From positions 1-64,000 of the forward strand of contig JACDCY010000001.1 of assembly GCA_013817305.1 (NCBI GenBank): a DNA stretch of 64,000 bases, in the 5' to 3' direction. A model generated the notes under the pieces. The model did no database searches, was not told the origin of the DNA, and saw nothing but the letters and a program-made list of their open reading frames with translations. Shown in pieces: positions 49,383-58,940 of the stretch. The stretch's first letter is position 1; every line of letters begins with the position of its first letter. A program made the translations under genes and the position numbers. The stretch comes from Gemmatimonadaceae bacterium (GTDB taxonomy: Bacteria > Gemmatimonadota > Gemmatimonadetes > Gemmatimonadales > Gemmatimonadaceae).

Positions 49383-49862
49383 ATGATTGAAGAGCTAAAA
49401 GCCAAGCTTGGCGAGGAAGTGGAGCGTCTCCAGCGCGAGCTGAGCATCACGCTCCCGCAGGAGATCAAGCGCGCGGTCGAGCACGGCGATCTGCGCGAGA
49501 ACAGCGAGTACAAGGCCGCGCTCGAGCGGCAGCAGTTCGTTCAGGCGCGTCTTGGCCAGCTTCGGCAGCGACTCAGCAAGCTTTCGCAGATCGACGTCGC
49601 GCAAATCCCCACCGACAAAGTCGGGCTGGGGTCGGAAGTCACGGTCCAGGACGAGAAGTCAGGAGAGCGCGAGACGTATCACCTGGTTTTCGGCGACGCG
49701 GTCGAGTTCGAGGAGGGACACGTCACGATGTCGTCTGCGATCGGTCTCGCGGTCGTAGGCAAGGCGCTCGGCGAGGTCGCGGTGCTCAAGCTTCCGGCCG
49801 GCGTGCGCCGTCTCAAAGTCGTGGAGCTCAAGACGATTCACGAGTCGAGTCCGGCTAAGTAG
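49383..49862 (+). CDS. greA: Transcription elongation factor GreA
   Basis: Rescues backtracked RNA polymerase by stimulating transcript cleavage. The 159-residue protein has the N-terminal coiled coil (LKAKLGEEVERLQRELSI) with acidic tip HGDLRENSEYKAALERQ. The FKBP-like C-terminal domain shows LGSEVTVQDEKSGERETY and SSAIGLAVVGKALGEV. Full length. It is followed by a large inverted repeat facing glpD. Confidence 0.92.
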   Translation: MIEELKAKLGEEVERLQRELSITLPQEIKRAVEHGDLRENSEYKAALERQQFVQARLGQLRQRLSKLSQIDVAQIPTDKVGLGSEVTVQDEKSGERETYHLVFGDAVEFEEGHVTMSSAIGLAVVGKALGEVAVLKLPAGVRRLKVVELKTIHESSPAK

Positions 49863-49875
49863 AGCTCCCTTCGGG

Positions 49876-49964
49876 GTGCGGGGCGGGGCCTCTGGCGTCC
49901 CGACCACCTACGCTCGCTTCGCTCGCTAAGACGGTGGTCTGGAGGCCAGAGGCCTGCCCCGCAC
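49876..49964. terminator. Large nested inverted repeat between convergent greA and glpD
   Basis: The outer arms (49876-49896 and 49945-49964) are about 20 bases long and nearly complementary. Inner arms GACCACC (49902-49908) and GGTGGTC (49933-49939) are perfect. The loop holds the self-complementary CGCTCGCTTCGCTCGCT block. It fills the gap between the two stop codons and is positioned as a bidirectional terminator; the structure also resembles a REP/MITE-like dispersed palindrome. Confidence 0.6.
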
Positions 49965-49980
49965 CAGCAATGGCACCCGT

Positions 49981-51492
49981 TCAGTCCGGATCGATCGTGA
50001 AGATCCTGGATATGTCCCGCCTGTAGTCCGCGATCGCGGCCTCCTTCAGTGCCGAGGACCAACCAAGCAGAGGCGCGACTACGTCCGCGGCCGGAGCGGC
50101 GAGCGACATGGCGTGGTCGCGCGCACGAAATGCGGCCAGAGTGCGGCGGATGAGGAGGTCGCTCAGGGTCAGGGCCATTTCGTGACGGACGGAGTAGGTC
50201 AGGTCTGCGGGGCGGAGCTGCGAGTTGCCGGTGAGGGGTTCGCCGGTCGTGGGTTCAGAGACGATCATCTCCGCGATCAAGCGTTCGCGATCGGCGCCTG
50301 GCAGGGCCTCGATCGCAGTACGCGAGCGGCTTGCGCGCATCCCGAGGGCTACCTGAACGAGATCGACTGTCTCCTCTGCGACCGCGCGGTAGGTAGTGAG
50401 CTTGCCGCCGGTGATCGTGATCGTCCCGGTCGCGTCGCGCGCGATCGAATGCTCCCGCGACGCGGATGTGAGATCACCAGGTGCAGGGCTCGCCAGAGGG
50501 CGAAGGCCCGCCCAGGCGCTGATCACGTCCGAGCGGGACAGGCGGGAATCGGCGAGGTAGGAATTGACGGAATCGACGAGGTAGGATATCTCGGGTTCCG
50601 ATGCACGAACCTCATCCGGGGATGCCCGCGTGAGAATTTCCGTCGTGCCGATGATCGTGTGCGCGCCGGACGGCAGCACGAACATCACCCGCCCATCGAG
50701 GGGTGACAGGAGCGCGATAGCTTCCCGGTTGCCCACGACCGCCCGGTCCACCAGGATGTGCGATCCCTTGCTGTGCGCGGCGGTCGAGCTCCACGGCCCG
50801 ACCGCGCGGACGATCACTCGACCGCAGATCGTGCGGTGTTCGCCGGTGATGTTGTTGGTGAGCTCCACCCGGTGCGGCGAGCTCTCCGACACGGTCGTTG
50901 CGGTCATGTGGTTGACTACGACGGCGTTCCAGTACGACGCGCTCAGCGCGTTGGCGAGAGTCAGGCGCCCGTCGTCGGTCGATGAGTCAAGGTAAGAGCC
51001 GCCCCCCGCGAGGCCGTCGCGCTTGAGCGCCGGCTCGCGCGCGAGCAGCTCGGCGGGTGACAAGGTCTCATGCCATTTGCCGGGGCGGGAAAGCGACAGC
51101 ATGTCGTAGAGCGTGAGGCCCGCGCCGAGCCTGGCTTTGGTCACGCGCGCGCCGCCGTAGACCGGCCAGGAGAAGCGGAGCGGCTGCACGAGATGCGGCG
51201 CGATCCGCATGAGTGCTGCTCGCTCGCGTCGGGACTCCCGAACCAGGCCCAAGCGGCCCTGCTCGAGGTATCGCAGCCCTCCGTGCACCAGTCGCGACGT
51301 TCGGCCGGATGTGCCGCTGCCGAAATCCTCCTTTTCGACCAGGGCGACGCTCAGCCCCCGCATGGCGGCGTCGCGAGCTACCCCGCAACCGTTTATGCCG
51401 CCGCCGATGACGACGACATCGAAAGATTCCCGTGACAACCGCGCGCGCTGCGGAGGAGAGATGCGACCCGACGGCGGAAGCGGTGCTGACAT
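49981..51492 (-). CDS. glpD: FAD-dependent glycerol-3-phosphate dehydrogenase
   Basis: Oxidises glycerol-3-phosphate to dihydroxyacetone phosphate at the membrane. The 503-residue protein starts with the FAD motif VVIGGGINGCGVARDAA. Family motifs GTSGRTSRLVHGGLRYLEQG, GLAGGSYLDSSTDDGRL, and ITGGKLTTYRAVAEETVD follow. Divergent from fadI across 37 bases; TATAAC at 51503-51508 is a possible -10 for fadI. Confidence 0.92.
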   Translation of the reverse strand: MSAPLPPSGRISPPQRARLSRESFDVVVIGGGINGCGVARDAAMRGLSVALVEKEDFGSGTSGRTSRLVHGGLRYLEQGRLGLVRESRRERAALMRIAPHLVQPLRFSWPVYGGARVTKARLGAGLTLYDMLSLSRPGKWHETLSPAELLAREPALKRDGLAGGGSYLDSSTDDGRLTLANALSASYWNAVVVNHMTATTVSESSPHRVELTNNITGEHRTICGRVIVRAVGPWSSTAAHSKGSHILVDRAVVGNREAIALLSPLDGRVMFVLPSGAHTIIGTTEILTRASPDEVRASEPEISYLVDSVNSYLADSRLSRSDVISAWAGLRPLASPAPGDLTSASREHSIARDATGTITITGGKLTTYRAVAEETVDLVQVALGMRASRSRTAIEALPGADRERLIAEMIVSEPTTGEPLTGNSQLRPADLTYSVRHEMALTLSDLLIRRTLAAFRARDHAMSLAAPAADVVAPLLGWSSALKEAAIADYRRDISRIFTIDPD

Positions 51493-51529
51493 CCTGGAAA
51501 CATATAACTCCCCGGTCTAACTTCCTTTC

Positions 51530-52828
51530 ATGACCTTCGGCAGCGAGACCGGCAGGCGCGTGGCCATTGTCGCCGGCGTGAGGACGCCCTTCACCAAGGC
51601 GGGGACCGCTCTCAAGTCGTTCAACGCAATCGAGCTTGGCAAGCTATGTGTCGCAGAGCTTCTGCAGCGCACCGAGCTCGACACGCGCGAGGTGCAGGCG
51701 ATCGTTTTCGGGACGGTGATTCCGAATGTCATCGCACCGAACATCGCGCGCGAGATTGCGTTGATGCCGATGCTGCCGAAAGGCGTCCAGGCATTCACCG
51801 TTAGCCGCGCGTGCACCTCCGCCAACCAGGCCATCACCGACGCGGCCGATCAGATTGTGCTCGGCCACATCGACGTTGCGATCGCGGGCGGCGCGGAGAC
51901 GCTGTCGAATATTCCGATGCTTCACGCACAGGGATTCTCGGACGCGGTAGTCAGGGCGTCGAAGTCAAAGTCGATGGGGGGCCGCGCGAGCGCGGTCGCG
52001 AAGATCCGCCCGCGCGATCTCGTTCCCATCACACCGGCCATAGCCGAGCCCTCGACCGGCGAAACTATGGGCCAGTCCGCGGAGAAGATGGCGAAGCTGA
52101 ACGGGATAACGCGTGAGGAGCAGGACCAGTTCGCCCTGCGCTCGCACCGCATGGCTGCCGCGGGCACGGCCGATGGAAGGCTGACCGCCGAGATAATGCC
52201 CGTGTACGTGCCGCCGAAGTACGACACGTTCGCCACGGCGGACAACGGGGTGCGCAGTGACACGAGCTTTGAGCAGCTCGCCGCGCTCAAGCCGGTGTTC
52301 GACAGGAAGTACGGAACCGTTACCGCCGGCAATGCGTCGCCTTTGACCGACGGTGGCGCGTGCGTGCTCCTCATGAGTGAGGAGAAGGCGCGCGCGCTCG
52401 GTTATCCGCCGCTCGGCTTCATACGGTCGTATGCGTACGCGGCGCTGGATCCGGGCGAGCAGCTCCTGCAGGGGCCGGTGCTGGCCGTACCCGTGGCGCT
52501 AAAGCGGGCGGGCCTCACGCTACGGGACATGGACCTGGTGGAGATGCACGAGGCGTTCGCGGCGCAGGTGCTCTCGAATCTGCGCGGACTCGAGTCCCAC
52601 GAGTGGGCCAAGCGCGCGGGATTCTCCGAGCCCGTCGGCGAAGTCGATCGCGCAAAGCTCAACGTCATGGGTGGATCCATCGCGATAGGACATCCCTTCG
52701 GTGCAACCGGCTCGCGAATCACGGTGACTCTGCTCAACGAGCTGGGTCGCCGCGGTGGGCAATTCGGGCTGATGACGGTATGCGCGGCAGGCGGGATGGG
52801 ATTCGCGATGGTAGTAGAGCGCGCCTGA
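51530..52828 (+). CDS. fadI: Acetyl-CoA C-acyltransferase (thiolase)
   Basis: Last step of fatty-acid beta-oxidation. The 432-residue thiolase has catalytic Cys in SRACTSANQAI, His in VEMHEAFAAQ and GHPFGATGSR, and the second Cys in TVCAAGGMG. Length and the SKSMGG region suit the FadI-type trifunctional-partner thiolases. The stop overlaps fadJ (TGATG), so the complex subunits are co-translated. Confidence 0.92.
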   Translation: MTFGSETGRRVAIVAGVRTPFTKAGTALKSFNAIELGKLCVAELLQRTELDTREVQAIVFGTVIPNVIAPNIAREIALMPMLPKGVQAFTVSRACTSANQAITDAADQIVLGHIDVAIAGGAETLSNIPMLHAQGFSDAVVRASKSKSMGGRASAVAKIRPRDLVPITPAIAEPSTGETMGQSAEKMAKLNGITREEQDQFALRSHRMAAAGTADGRLTAEIMPVYVPPKYDTFATADNGVRSDTSFEQLAALKPVFDRKYGTVTAGNASPLTDGGACVLLMSEEKARALGYPPLGFIRSYAYAALDPGEQLLQGPVLAVPVALKRAGLTLRDMDLVEMHEAFAAQVLSNLRGLESHEWAKRAGFSEPVGEVDRAKLNVMGGSIAIGHPFGATGSRITVTLLNELGRRGGQFGLMTVCAAGGMGFAMVVERA

Positions 52829-54981
52829 TGGACGCGATGCGCACAGTCGACAATCCAGAGCCGCGCGGTCCGTACGCTTTTAGCGTCGACGTCCAGGACG
52901 GCATTGCGATCGTCACGCTCGACATGCCGGGAGAACCGGTCAACAAGATCAGCCGCGCGGTGAAGGACGAATTTCTCCAGATCATCGATCGGCTCGAGCG
53001 TGACACCGAGGTCCGTGGCGCGGTGCTCATAAGCGGCAAACCCGATGTCTTCATCGCCGGCGCCGACATCGAGGAGTTTCTGCTTCTGGAGACCGCGGCA
53101 CAGGCCGAGCGCCTCAGCCGGGATGGCCAGCTGCTGATCGATTCAGTCGCGAAGATGCGGATCCCGATCGTCGCGGCCATTCATGGGGCGTGCCTCGGCG
53201 GCGGGCTCGAGGTGGCGCTGGCCTGCACGTATCGGATCGCGACCGAGCATCCCAAGACGGTGCTGGCCCTGCCGGAAGTTCAGCTCGGCATCATACCAGG
53301 CGCTGGTGGAACGCAGCGGCTGCCGCGAAAGATCGGACTGCGCGCCGCGCTCGACATGATTCTCACGGGCAAGAACGTCCGCGCGAAGAAGGCTTATCAG
53401 ATGGGACTGGTCGAGGAGCTCGTCCATCCCGCGATCCTGCTGCAGGTCGCCGTGAAGCGCGCTAAGGAGCTCGGCGAAGGCGGCAAGCGTCCGCAGACGC
53501 GCAAGGATCGGGGTTTCGTCGACACGCTTCTCGACGGAAACCCGCTGGGGCGAAGCGTCGTGCTGCGTAAGGCGCGCGAGGAGACGATCAAGAAGACGAA
53601 GGGACATTATCCGGCTCCGCTGGCGGCGCTGGATGCAGTGGCGGCCGGGCTCAGCGGGCGGGCGGCGCACGGGTACAGGGAGGAATCGCGTCTGTTCGGG
53701 GAGATGGCTGCCACGGATGTATCGCGGCAGCTGATCTATCTCTTCTTCGCGACGACGGCGCTCAAGAAGGACAGCGGCGTGGACGTACCCGTCGAGCCGC
53801 GCGATGTGGACAAGCTGGGCATCATCGGGGCCGGGTTCATGGGGTCCGGGATCGCGTCCGTCGCCGTGCAGCAGGGCACCGTCGTGCGGATGAAGGACGC
53901 GGATCATGCGCGGGTGGCCAAGGGATTCGCGGCGGTGCGTGGGGTGTTGAAGGACCGTCTCACGAAGAGGCAGATCACCCGAACGCAGCTCGACGATACG
54001 ATGTCGCTGCTCGGCGGCACGGTGGATTACAGCGGCTTCGGCAGCGTGGACCTGGTGATCGAGGCCGTGTTCGAAGATCTGGCGACGAAGCATCAGGTTC
54101 TTCGCGAGATCGAGCCGGTCATGAAGCCCGAGGCAATCTTCGCGACCAACACCAGTACCATTCCGATCGCGCGGGTCGCCGAAGTGGCTGTCCGGCCGGA
54201 CCGCGTGCTCGGAATGCATTTTTTCTCTCCCGTTCACAAGATGCCGCTCATCGAGGTCATCACGACGCCCGGGACGAGCCCCGAGTCGGTGGCTACCGCG
54301 GTATCGTATGGCAAGCGGCTCGGGAAGACTGTGATCGTCGTGAACGACGGCCCCGGATTTTACGTCAACCGAATCCTCTTTCCGTACATCAACGAGGCCG
54401 GGCGCCTGCTCGAGCAAGGCGCTTCCATCGAAGCAATTGACGACGCGATGGTCGCCTTCGGCTTTCCCGTGGGCCCGATAACGCTGCTGGACGAAGTCGG
54501 TATGGACGTCGGCGCCAAGGCGGCGAGCGTCATGCACGAAGCGTTCGGGGCTCGATTCGCGCCGTCGGCGGCAATAGAAAAGCTGGTGGCGGCGGGGAGG
54601 TACGGACGCAAGGTAAAGAAGGGTTTTTACCTGTACGACGAAGACGGCAAGAAGGGTGCAGTCGATCCCGAGGTTTATGCCGTCGCGGGGGCAGCCGCCG
54701 AGCGCACGGAGATTCCGCAACTCGAGATCCAGCAGCGGTGCGTGTTCGCAATGCTCAACGAAGCTGCCCGCTGCCTCGAAGACGGGATCATCCGCTCCGA
54801 GCGTGATGGAGACGTCGGGGCCGTGTTCGGAATCGGGTTTCCTCCGTTTCGCGGTGGTCCGTTTCGCTACATCGATTCGATGGGAGCGTCGGTCCTGGTG
54901 AGCCAGCTCGAAGAGCTTGACTCCCGTTTCCCCGGCAGGTTCGAGCCGGCGGAGCAGCTGCTGCGGCAGGCGAGGCGATAG
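52828..54981 (+). CDS. fadJ: Fatty-acid oxidation complex alpha subunit (enoyl-CoA hydratase/3-hydroxyacyl-CoA dehydrogenase)
   Basis: The 717-residue two-enzyme protein has an N-terminal crotonase domain with AGADIEEFL, GACLGGGLEVALAC and the catalytic Glu in GIIPGAGGTQRLPR. An NAD domain follows from about residue 330 (LGIIGAGFMGSGIAS), then the dehydrogenase His in GMHFFSPVHKMPLIEVI and paired C-terminal 3HCDH domains (VNRILFPYINEA; FGIGFPPFRGGPFRYID). The ATG at 52828 gives a direct overlap with fadI. Confidence 0.93.
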   Translation: MDAMRTVDNPEPRGPYAFSVDVQDGIAIVTLDMPGEPVNKISRAVKDEFLQIIDRLERDTEVRGAVLISGKPDVFIAGADIEEFLLLETAAQAERLSRDGQLLIDSVAKMRIPIVAAIHGACLGGGLEVALACTYRIATEHPKTVLALPEVQLGIIPGAGGTQRLPRKIGLRAALDMILTGKNVRAKKAYQMGLVEELVHPAILLQVAVKRAKELGEGGKRPQTRKDRGFVDTLLDGNPLGRSVVLRKAREETIKKTKGHYPAPLAALDAVAAGLSGRAAHGYREESRLFGEMAATDVSRQLIYLFFATTALKKDSGVDVPVEPRDVDKLGIIGAGFMGSGIASVAVQQGTVVRMKDADHARVAKGFAAVRGVLKDRLTKRQITRTQLDDTMSLLGGTVDYSGFGSVDLVIEAVFEDLATKHQVLREIEPVMKPEAIFATNTSTIPIARVAEVAVRPDRVLGMHFFSPVHKMPLIEVITTPGTSPESVATAVSYGKRLGKTVIVVNDGPGFYVNRILFPYINEAGRLLEQGASIEAIDDAMVAFGFPVGPITLLDEVGMDVGAKAASVMHEAFGARFAPSAAIEKLVAAGRYGRKVKKGFYLYDEDGKKGAVDPEVYAVAGAAAERTEIPQLEIQQRCVFAMLNEAARCLEDGIIRSERDGDVGAVFGIGFPPFRGGPFRYIDSMGASVLVSQLEELDSRFPGRFEPAEQLLRQARR

Positions 54982-54997
54982 CGGGTATTAAAGAACG

Positions 54998-55024
54998 GGT
55001 ATCAGGATCAGGTATCAGGTATCT
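54998..55024. repeat. Short tandem GGTATCA-like repeat
   Basis: Four consecutive units, GGTATCA, GGATCA, GGTATCA and GGTATCT, lie 17 bases after the fadJ stop and before the DPP-IV gene. No recognised function. The ATCAG core recalls the inverted repeat between rsgA and the OsmC gene. Confidence 0.45.
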
Positions 55025-55091
55025 CTGACCGGATCTACTTGGCGGTTCTGTGTTCTACTATTCATACCAACACTCCAACGGCAGGCACCGC

Positions 55092-57266
55092 ATGCGTCGC
55101 GTTCTCAAAATCTCTGCATTTTCCCTGGTATTCGCAGCATCGGGCGCTTCCGCGCAGACCACCGCTGCTCTGACAGTCGATCGGATCTTCAACTCGGCAG
55201 AGTTCAGGGCCGAGGCGTCGCCGACTCTGCACTGGCTCGGCAACGAGGCGAACTACGTGGACGTGCGTGACGGGAGCTTCTATACCGTCGACATCGGCAC
55301 GGGGCGAAGGACGCTGCTGGTGGACGCAGCAGCGTTCACGGACGGAAGTGGAAAGCGGCTCGACATCGAGGACCTCACATGGTCCGATGACCGAGCGAGA
55401 GCGCTTCTATTCCATAGGTCGGAGCGCGTGTGGCGCTCCAACACGCGCGGCCGCTTCCACGTGTTCGACGTCGCGACGCGCAGATTGATCCCGGTTACCA
55501 GCGTAGACACGGCGATCATGTTCGCGAAGCTGTCGCCCGATGGGCGGCATGCCGCCTTCGTCAGGAACAACAACATCTATGTCACCGATCTCGCGTCGGG
55601 CCAGGAGCGCGCTCTCACCCATGACGGGAGTCCCGAGATCATCAACGGCACTACCGATTGGGTGTACGAGGAAGAGTTCGGATTGCGCGACGCGTTCCGC
55701 TGGAGCCCGGACGGGAAGCGCATCGCGTTCTGGCGTTTCGATCAATCGGCCGTGCGGCCTTTTTCGCTGATCGACGAGACGACGCGGTATCCCGCGTTCA
55801 CGACGTTCAAGTATCCCAAGGCCGGCGAGCGAAACGCCGACGTCAAGATCGGAGTCATCGATGTCGGCAGCGGCGCGACGCGGTGGATCAATACCGGCGG
55901 CGATGCGTCGAGCTACGTCCCGCGAATGGAGTGGCTCGGCAGCGACAGCGTCGTGTTCCAGCGGCTCCCGCGCAAGCAGAACCGGGTCGATGTAATTGCC
56001 GCGAGCGTAACGTCCGACGGTTCCCGGCTGATTCTCACCGATTCCGATTCAGCGTACGTGGATGTGCAGGATCCCGTGTGGCTGAACGACAACGGCCAAT
56101 TCCTGTGGGAGAGCGACCGTACCGGATGGCGGCAGGTCTTCCTATACGACAGGTCCGGACGTCTGGTGCGCCAGGTGACGAATGACGGAAGCGATGTCAC
56201 CGGCGTCGTCGGCGTGGACGAGGCCCGCGGGGAGATCTATGTGCAGCACGCCGCGCCGACTCCGACGCAGCGGCAGATCTTCCGCTATTCGCTCAGCAGC
56301 GGGCGCGGCACGCAGGTCACGTCGGCGCGAGGCTGGCATTCGATGACCCTCTCGCCCAACGGCCGGTACGCGGTGATGACCCACTCGGACATAAACACGC
56401 CGTCGGTCGCGACGCTGGTCGAGATGCCGTCCATGCGCGCCGTGCGCGGGCTCGTCGCGAACGACAGCCTCAAGCAGCGCGTCGCCCGACTGCAGCTCAG
56501 CCCGGTGACTTTTTTCCGGGTCCCGGCCGCCGACGGCACGACCATGCTTGACGCCTACCGCATCGTCCCGCCACAGTTCGACAGCACGAAGAAGCATCCT
56601 GTTCTGATGTACGTGTACGGGGGGCCCGCGGCGCCAACCGTCGGCGACGCATGGGGGGGATCGAGATTCCTGTGGCATCAGATGCTGGCGCAGCAGGGCT
56701 ACGTCGTCGTCAGCGTCGACAATCGCGGCGCGGCAATGCGCGGCCGGAACTTCCGGAAGATGACCCAGTACCGCGTGGGCACGCTGGAGTCGGACGATCA
56801 AATCGCCGCCGCGCGATGGATCGGGCGGCAGAGCTGGGGCGACGCAAGCCGTATCGGAATCTGGGGCTGGAGCGGCGGAGGCACGATGACGCTGCTCTCG
56901 ACCACCCGCGGCGGGAACGTGTTTAAGGCGGGGCTGTCGGTGGCGCCCGTAACCGACTGGGGGCTGTACGACACGATTTACACCGAGCGGTACATGTGGA
57001 CGCCGGAAGGAAACCCGGAGGGTTATCGCGCGACCGCTGCGCTGAATCATGTCGACGGGCTGACGGCAAAGCTGCTCCTCGTGCACGGCACCGGCGACGA
57101 CAACGTGCATTCGCAGAACACCATCCAATTCGCCCAGAAGCTGCAGCTCGCGCGCAAGCCGTTCTACATGATGCTGTATCCCAATAAGACGCACTCGATA
57201 TCTGGCGCGGGGGCGACGCTTCACCTGTACGATACCTTTACCCGCTTCATTCTCGAGAGCCTGTGA
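55092..57266 (+). CDS. Dipeptidyl-peptidase IV-like S9 family serine peptidase
   Basis: Secreted protein of about 724 residues. After a signal peptide (VLKISAFSLVFAASGASAQ) comes an eight-blade DPP-IV-type propeller with the substrate-binding DWVYEEEFGLRDAFRWSPDG (double-Glu) motif. A C-terminal alpha/beta-hydrolase domain follows: nucleophile Ser in GIWGWSGGGTM, Asp in VHGTGDDNVH, His in NKTHSISG. It removes dipeptides, typically X-Pro, from N-termini. ATG 55092 is chosen for the signal peptide. It overlaps the next peptidase gene. Confidence 0.92.
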   Translation: MRRVLKISAFSLVFAASGASAQTTAALTVDRIFNSAEFRAEASPTLHWLGNEANYVDVRDGSFYTVDIGTGRRTLLVDAAAFTDGSGKRLDIEDLTWSDDRARALLFHRSERVWRSNTRGRFHVFDVATRRLIPVTSVDTAIMFAKLSPDGRHAAFVRNNNIYVTDLASGQERALTHDGSPEIINGTTDWVYEEEFGLRDAFRWSPDGKRIAFWRFDQSAVRPFSLIDETTRYPAFTTFKYPKAGERNADVKIGVIDVGSGATRWINTGGDASSYVPRMEWLGSDSVVFQRLPRKQNRVDVIAASVTSDGSRLILTDSDSAYVDVQDPVWLNDNGQFLWESDRTGWRQVFLYDRSGRLVRQVTNDGSDVTGVVGVDEARGEIYVQHAAPTPTQRQIFRYSLSSGRGTQVTSARGWHSMTLSPNGRYAVMTHSDINTPSVATLVEMPSMRAVRGLVANDSLKQRVARLQLSPVTFFRVPAADGTTMLDAYRIVPPQFDSTKKHPVLMYVYGGPAAPTVGDAWGGSRFLWHQMLAQQGYVVVSVDNRGAAMRGRNFRKMTQYRVGTLESDDQIAAARWIGRQSWGDASRIGIWGWSGGGTMTLLSTTRGGNVFKAGLSVAPVTDWGLYDTIYTERYMWTPEGNPEGYRATAALNHVDGLTAKLLLVHGTGDDNVHSQNTIQFAQKLQLARKPFYMMLYPNKTHSISGAGATLHLYDTFTRFILESL

Positions 57267-58924
57267 TGCGGTTGGGTCTGGCCGCGCTCGCAGCCGTAGC
57301 GGCTGCGGGTTGCGCGCCGCAGACACACACCAACCCTGCAGGCCGCGCGCTCCCGGCGGCCGTCGAGCGCGAGCGCCTGCCGAGGACACGCGCGGAGCGC
57401 AGCAACTACACCGAGACCTCGCGCTATGCGGACGTTCTGGCGTTCGTCGACTCACTGCAGAAGCTCGGTGCCCCGATCGTGGTCGGCAGCATAGGGGCGA
57501 CGACACAGGGGCGCGCCATTCCTTATGTGATCGCGTCGAGGCCGCTGGTACGAACGCCCGCGGAAGCGCGGCGGCTGGGCAGGCCAATCGTGTACGTGCA
57601 GGGGAACATCCACGCGGGCGAGGTGGAGGGAAAGGAAGTGCTCCAGGCGCTGCTGCGCGATCTCGTGTTCGAGCAGCGTCTCAACGTGCTGGACTCGGTG
57701 GTGTTCATCGCCGTCCCGATCTACAACGCGGACGGGAACGAGGCTGTCGCCACGCAGGAGAGAAACCGCCCGTCGCAGAACGGCCCGGAGATGGTGGGCG
57801 GACGCGCCAGCGCGCAGGAGTTGAATCTCAACCGCGACTACGTAAAAGCCGAGGCTCCGGAGACGCGCGCGTCGCTCGCGATGTTTCGTGAGTGGAACCC
57901 GGACGTGTTCGTCGATCTGCACACGACCAACGGGAGCTATCACGGCTATGCCCTGACCTACTCGCCCGCGCTGACGCCGGCGGCACCGCTCGCTGCCTAC
58001 ACCCAAGGCGTCTGGCTGCCGCTTCTGCGCGAGCGAATGCGCCAGCGGCACCGCTTCGAGACGTTCGATTACGGGAACTTCCTCAGCGATTTTCGCGACC
58101 TCGCTGCGCCTACCGCAGCAACGGAAGGATGGGCGACGTTCGATTGGCGCCCGCGGTATTCCACGAACTACTACGGGATGCGGAACGGAATCGCGATCCT
58201 GAGCGAAGCCTATTCGCACGATCCTTTCGACCGGCGGGTTTTCGCGACTGACGCTTTCGTGCGGGAAATACTGTCGCTCACCGCGGAGCGCGGCGACGAG
58301 ATACTCCGACTGCGCGCCACCGCGACAGGGCAGGGCGCCGGGCAGGTCGTGCCGATCCGCTCGCGGCTTACCCGCTCGCCGCTCGCTACCGATGTGATCG
58401 TGGAGGAAGTCGTGTCTACCGGTGATTCATCGAGAACGGAGCCTGGCGTTCCACGTGGACGAAGACGCACGGGCAACTTTCGCCCGGTGCGAATGCCGGT
58501 GTTCGACCGGTTCGACCCCATACTCAGCGTTCACGTCCGCAGGGGCTACGCGATCCTCGGCCGCCATCCGGCGATCATGGAGCTGCTAGCCGCCCACGGC
58601 ATCGTCGTCGAGCGCATCGACAGCCCGCGCATCGCCGCGCTCGAGCGATTTACCGTCGATTCGGTGATCCGGGCGGCACGCCCATTCGAGGGGCACAGCG
58701 AGGAGCGCGTGACCGGTCGGTGGTCGATCACGACTGAATCGATTCCTGCCGGCTCCTACTTCGTCTCCACTGACCAGCCCCTCGGCAGGCTTGTCGTCTA
58801 CTTGCTGGAGCCCGAGAGCGACGACGGCTTGGTCACATGGAATTATTTCCCGGGACTCGTGGAAGGGGCACTCTTCCCGATCGCGCGGCTCTCGCCGGGT
58901 GCGGGTTCCCCGACGCCACAATGA
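57266..58924 (+). CDS. Lipoprotein M14-family zinc carboxypeptidase
   Basis: The 552-residue protein has lipobox LAAVAAAGC (Cys15). The M14 zinc ligands appear as HAGEVEGKE and DLHTTNGSYHGY; LNLNRDYVKAE supplies the substrate-binding Asn-Arg. The C-terminal third is an added beta-rich domain. The start ATG at 57266 (or GTG 57263) overlaps the DPP-IV stop, so two extracytoplasmic peptidases are made together, followed by proline dehydrogenase. That suggests use of proline-containing peptides. Confidence 0.88.
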   Translation: MRLGLAALAAVAAAGCAPQTHTNPAGRALPAAVERERLPRTRAERSNYTETSRYADVLAFVDSLQKLGAPIVVGSIGATTQGRAIPYVIASRPLVRTPAEARRLGRPIVYVQGNIHAGEVEGKEVLQALLRDLVFEQRLNVLDSVVFIAVPIYNADGNEAVATQERNRPSQNGPEMVGGRASAQELNLNRDYVKAEAPETRASLAMFREWNPDVFVDLHTTNGSYHGYALTYSPALTPAAPLAAYTQGVWLPLLRERMRQRHRFETFDYGNFLSDFRDLAAPTAATEGWATFDWRPRYSTNYYGMRNGIAILSEAYSHDPFDRRVFATDAFVREILSLTAERGDEILRLRATATGQGAGQVVPIRSRLTRSPLATDVIVEEVVSTGDSSRTEPGVPRGRRRTGNFRPVRMPVFDRFDPILSVHVRRGYAILGRHPAIMELLAAHGIVVERIDSPRIAALERFTVDSVIRAARPFEGHSEERVTGRWSITTESIPAGSYFVSTDQPLGRLVVYLLEPESDDGLVTWNYFPGLVEGALFPIARLSPGAGSPTPQ

Positions 58925-58940
58925 TGCTTACACTCGTCTA

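Noticed and set aside
51503-51508. TATAAC as the fadI -10 box
   Set aside because: No acceptable -35 at 16-18 bases upstream, so not listed as a promoter feature.
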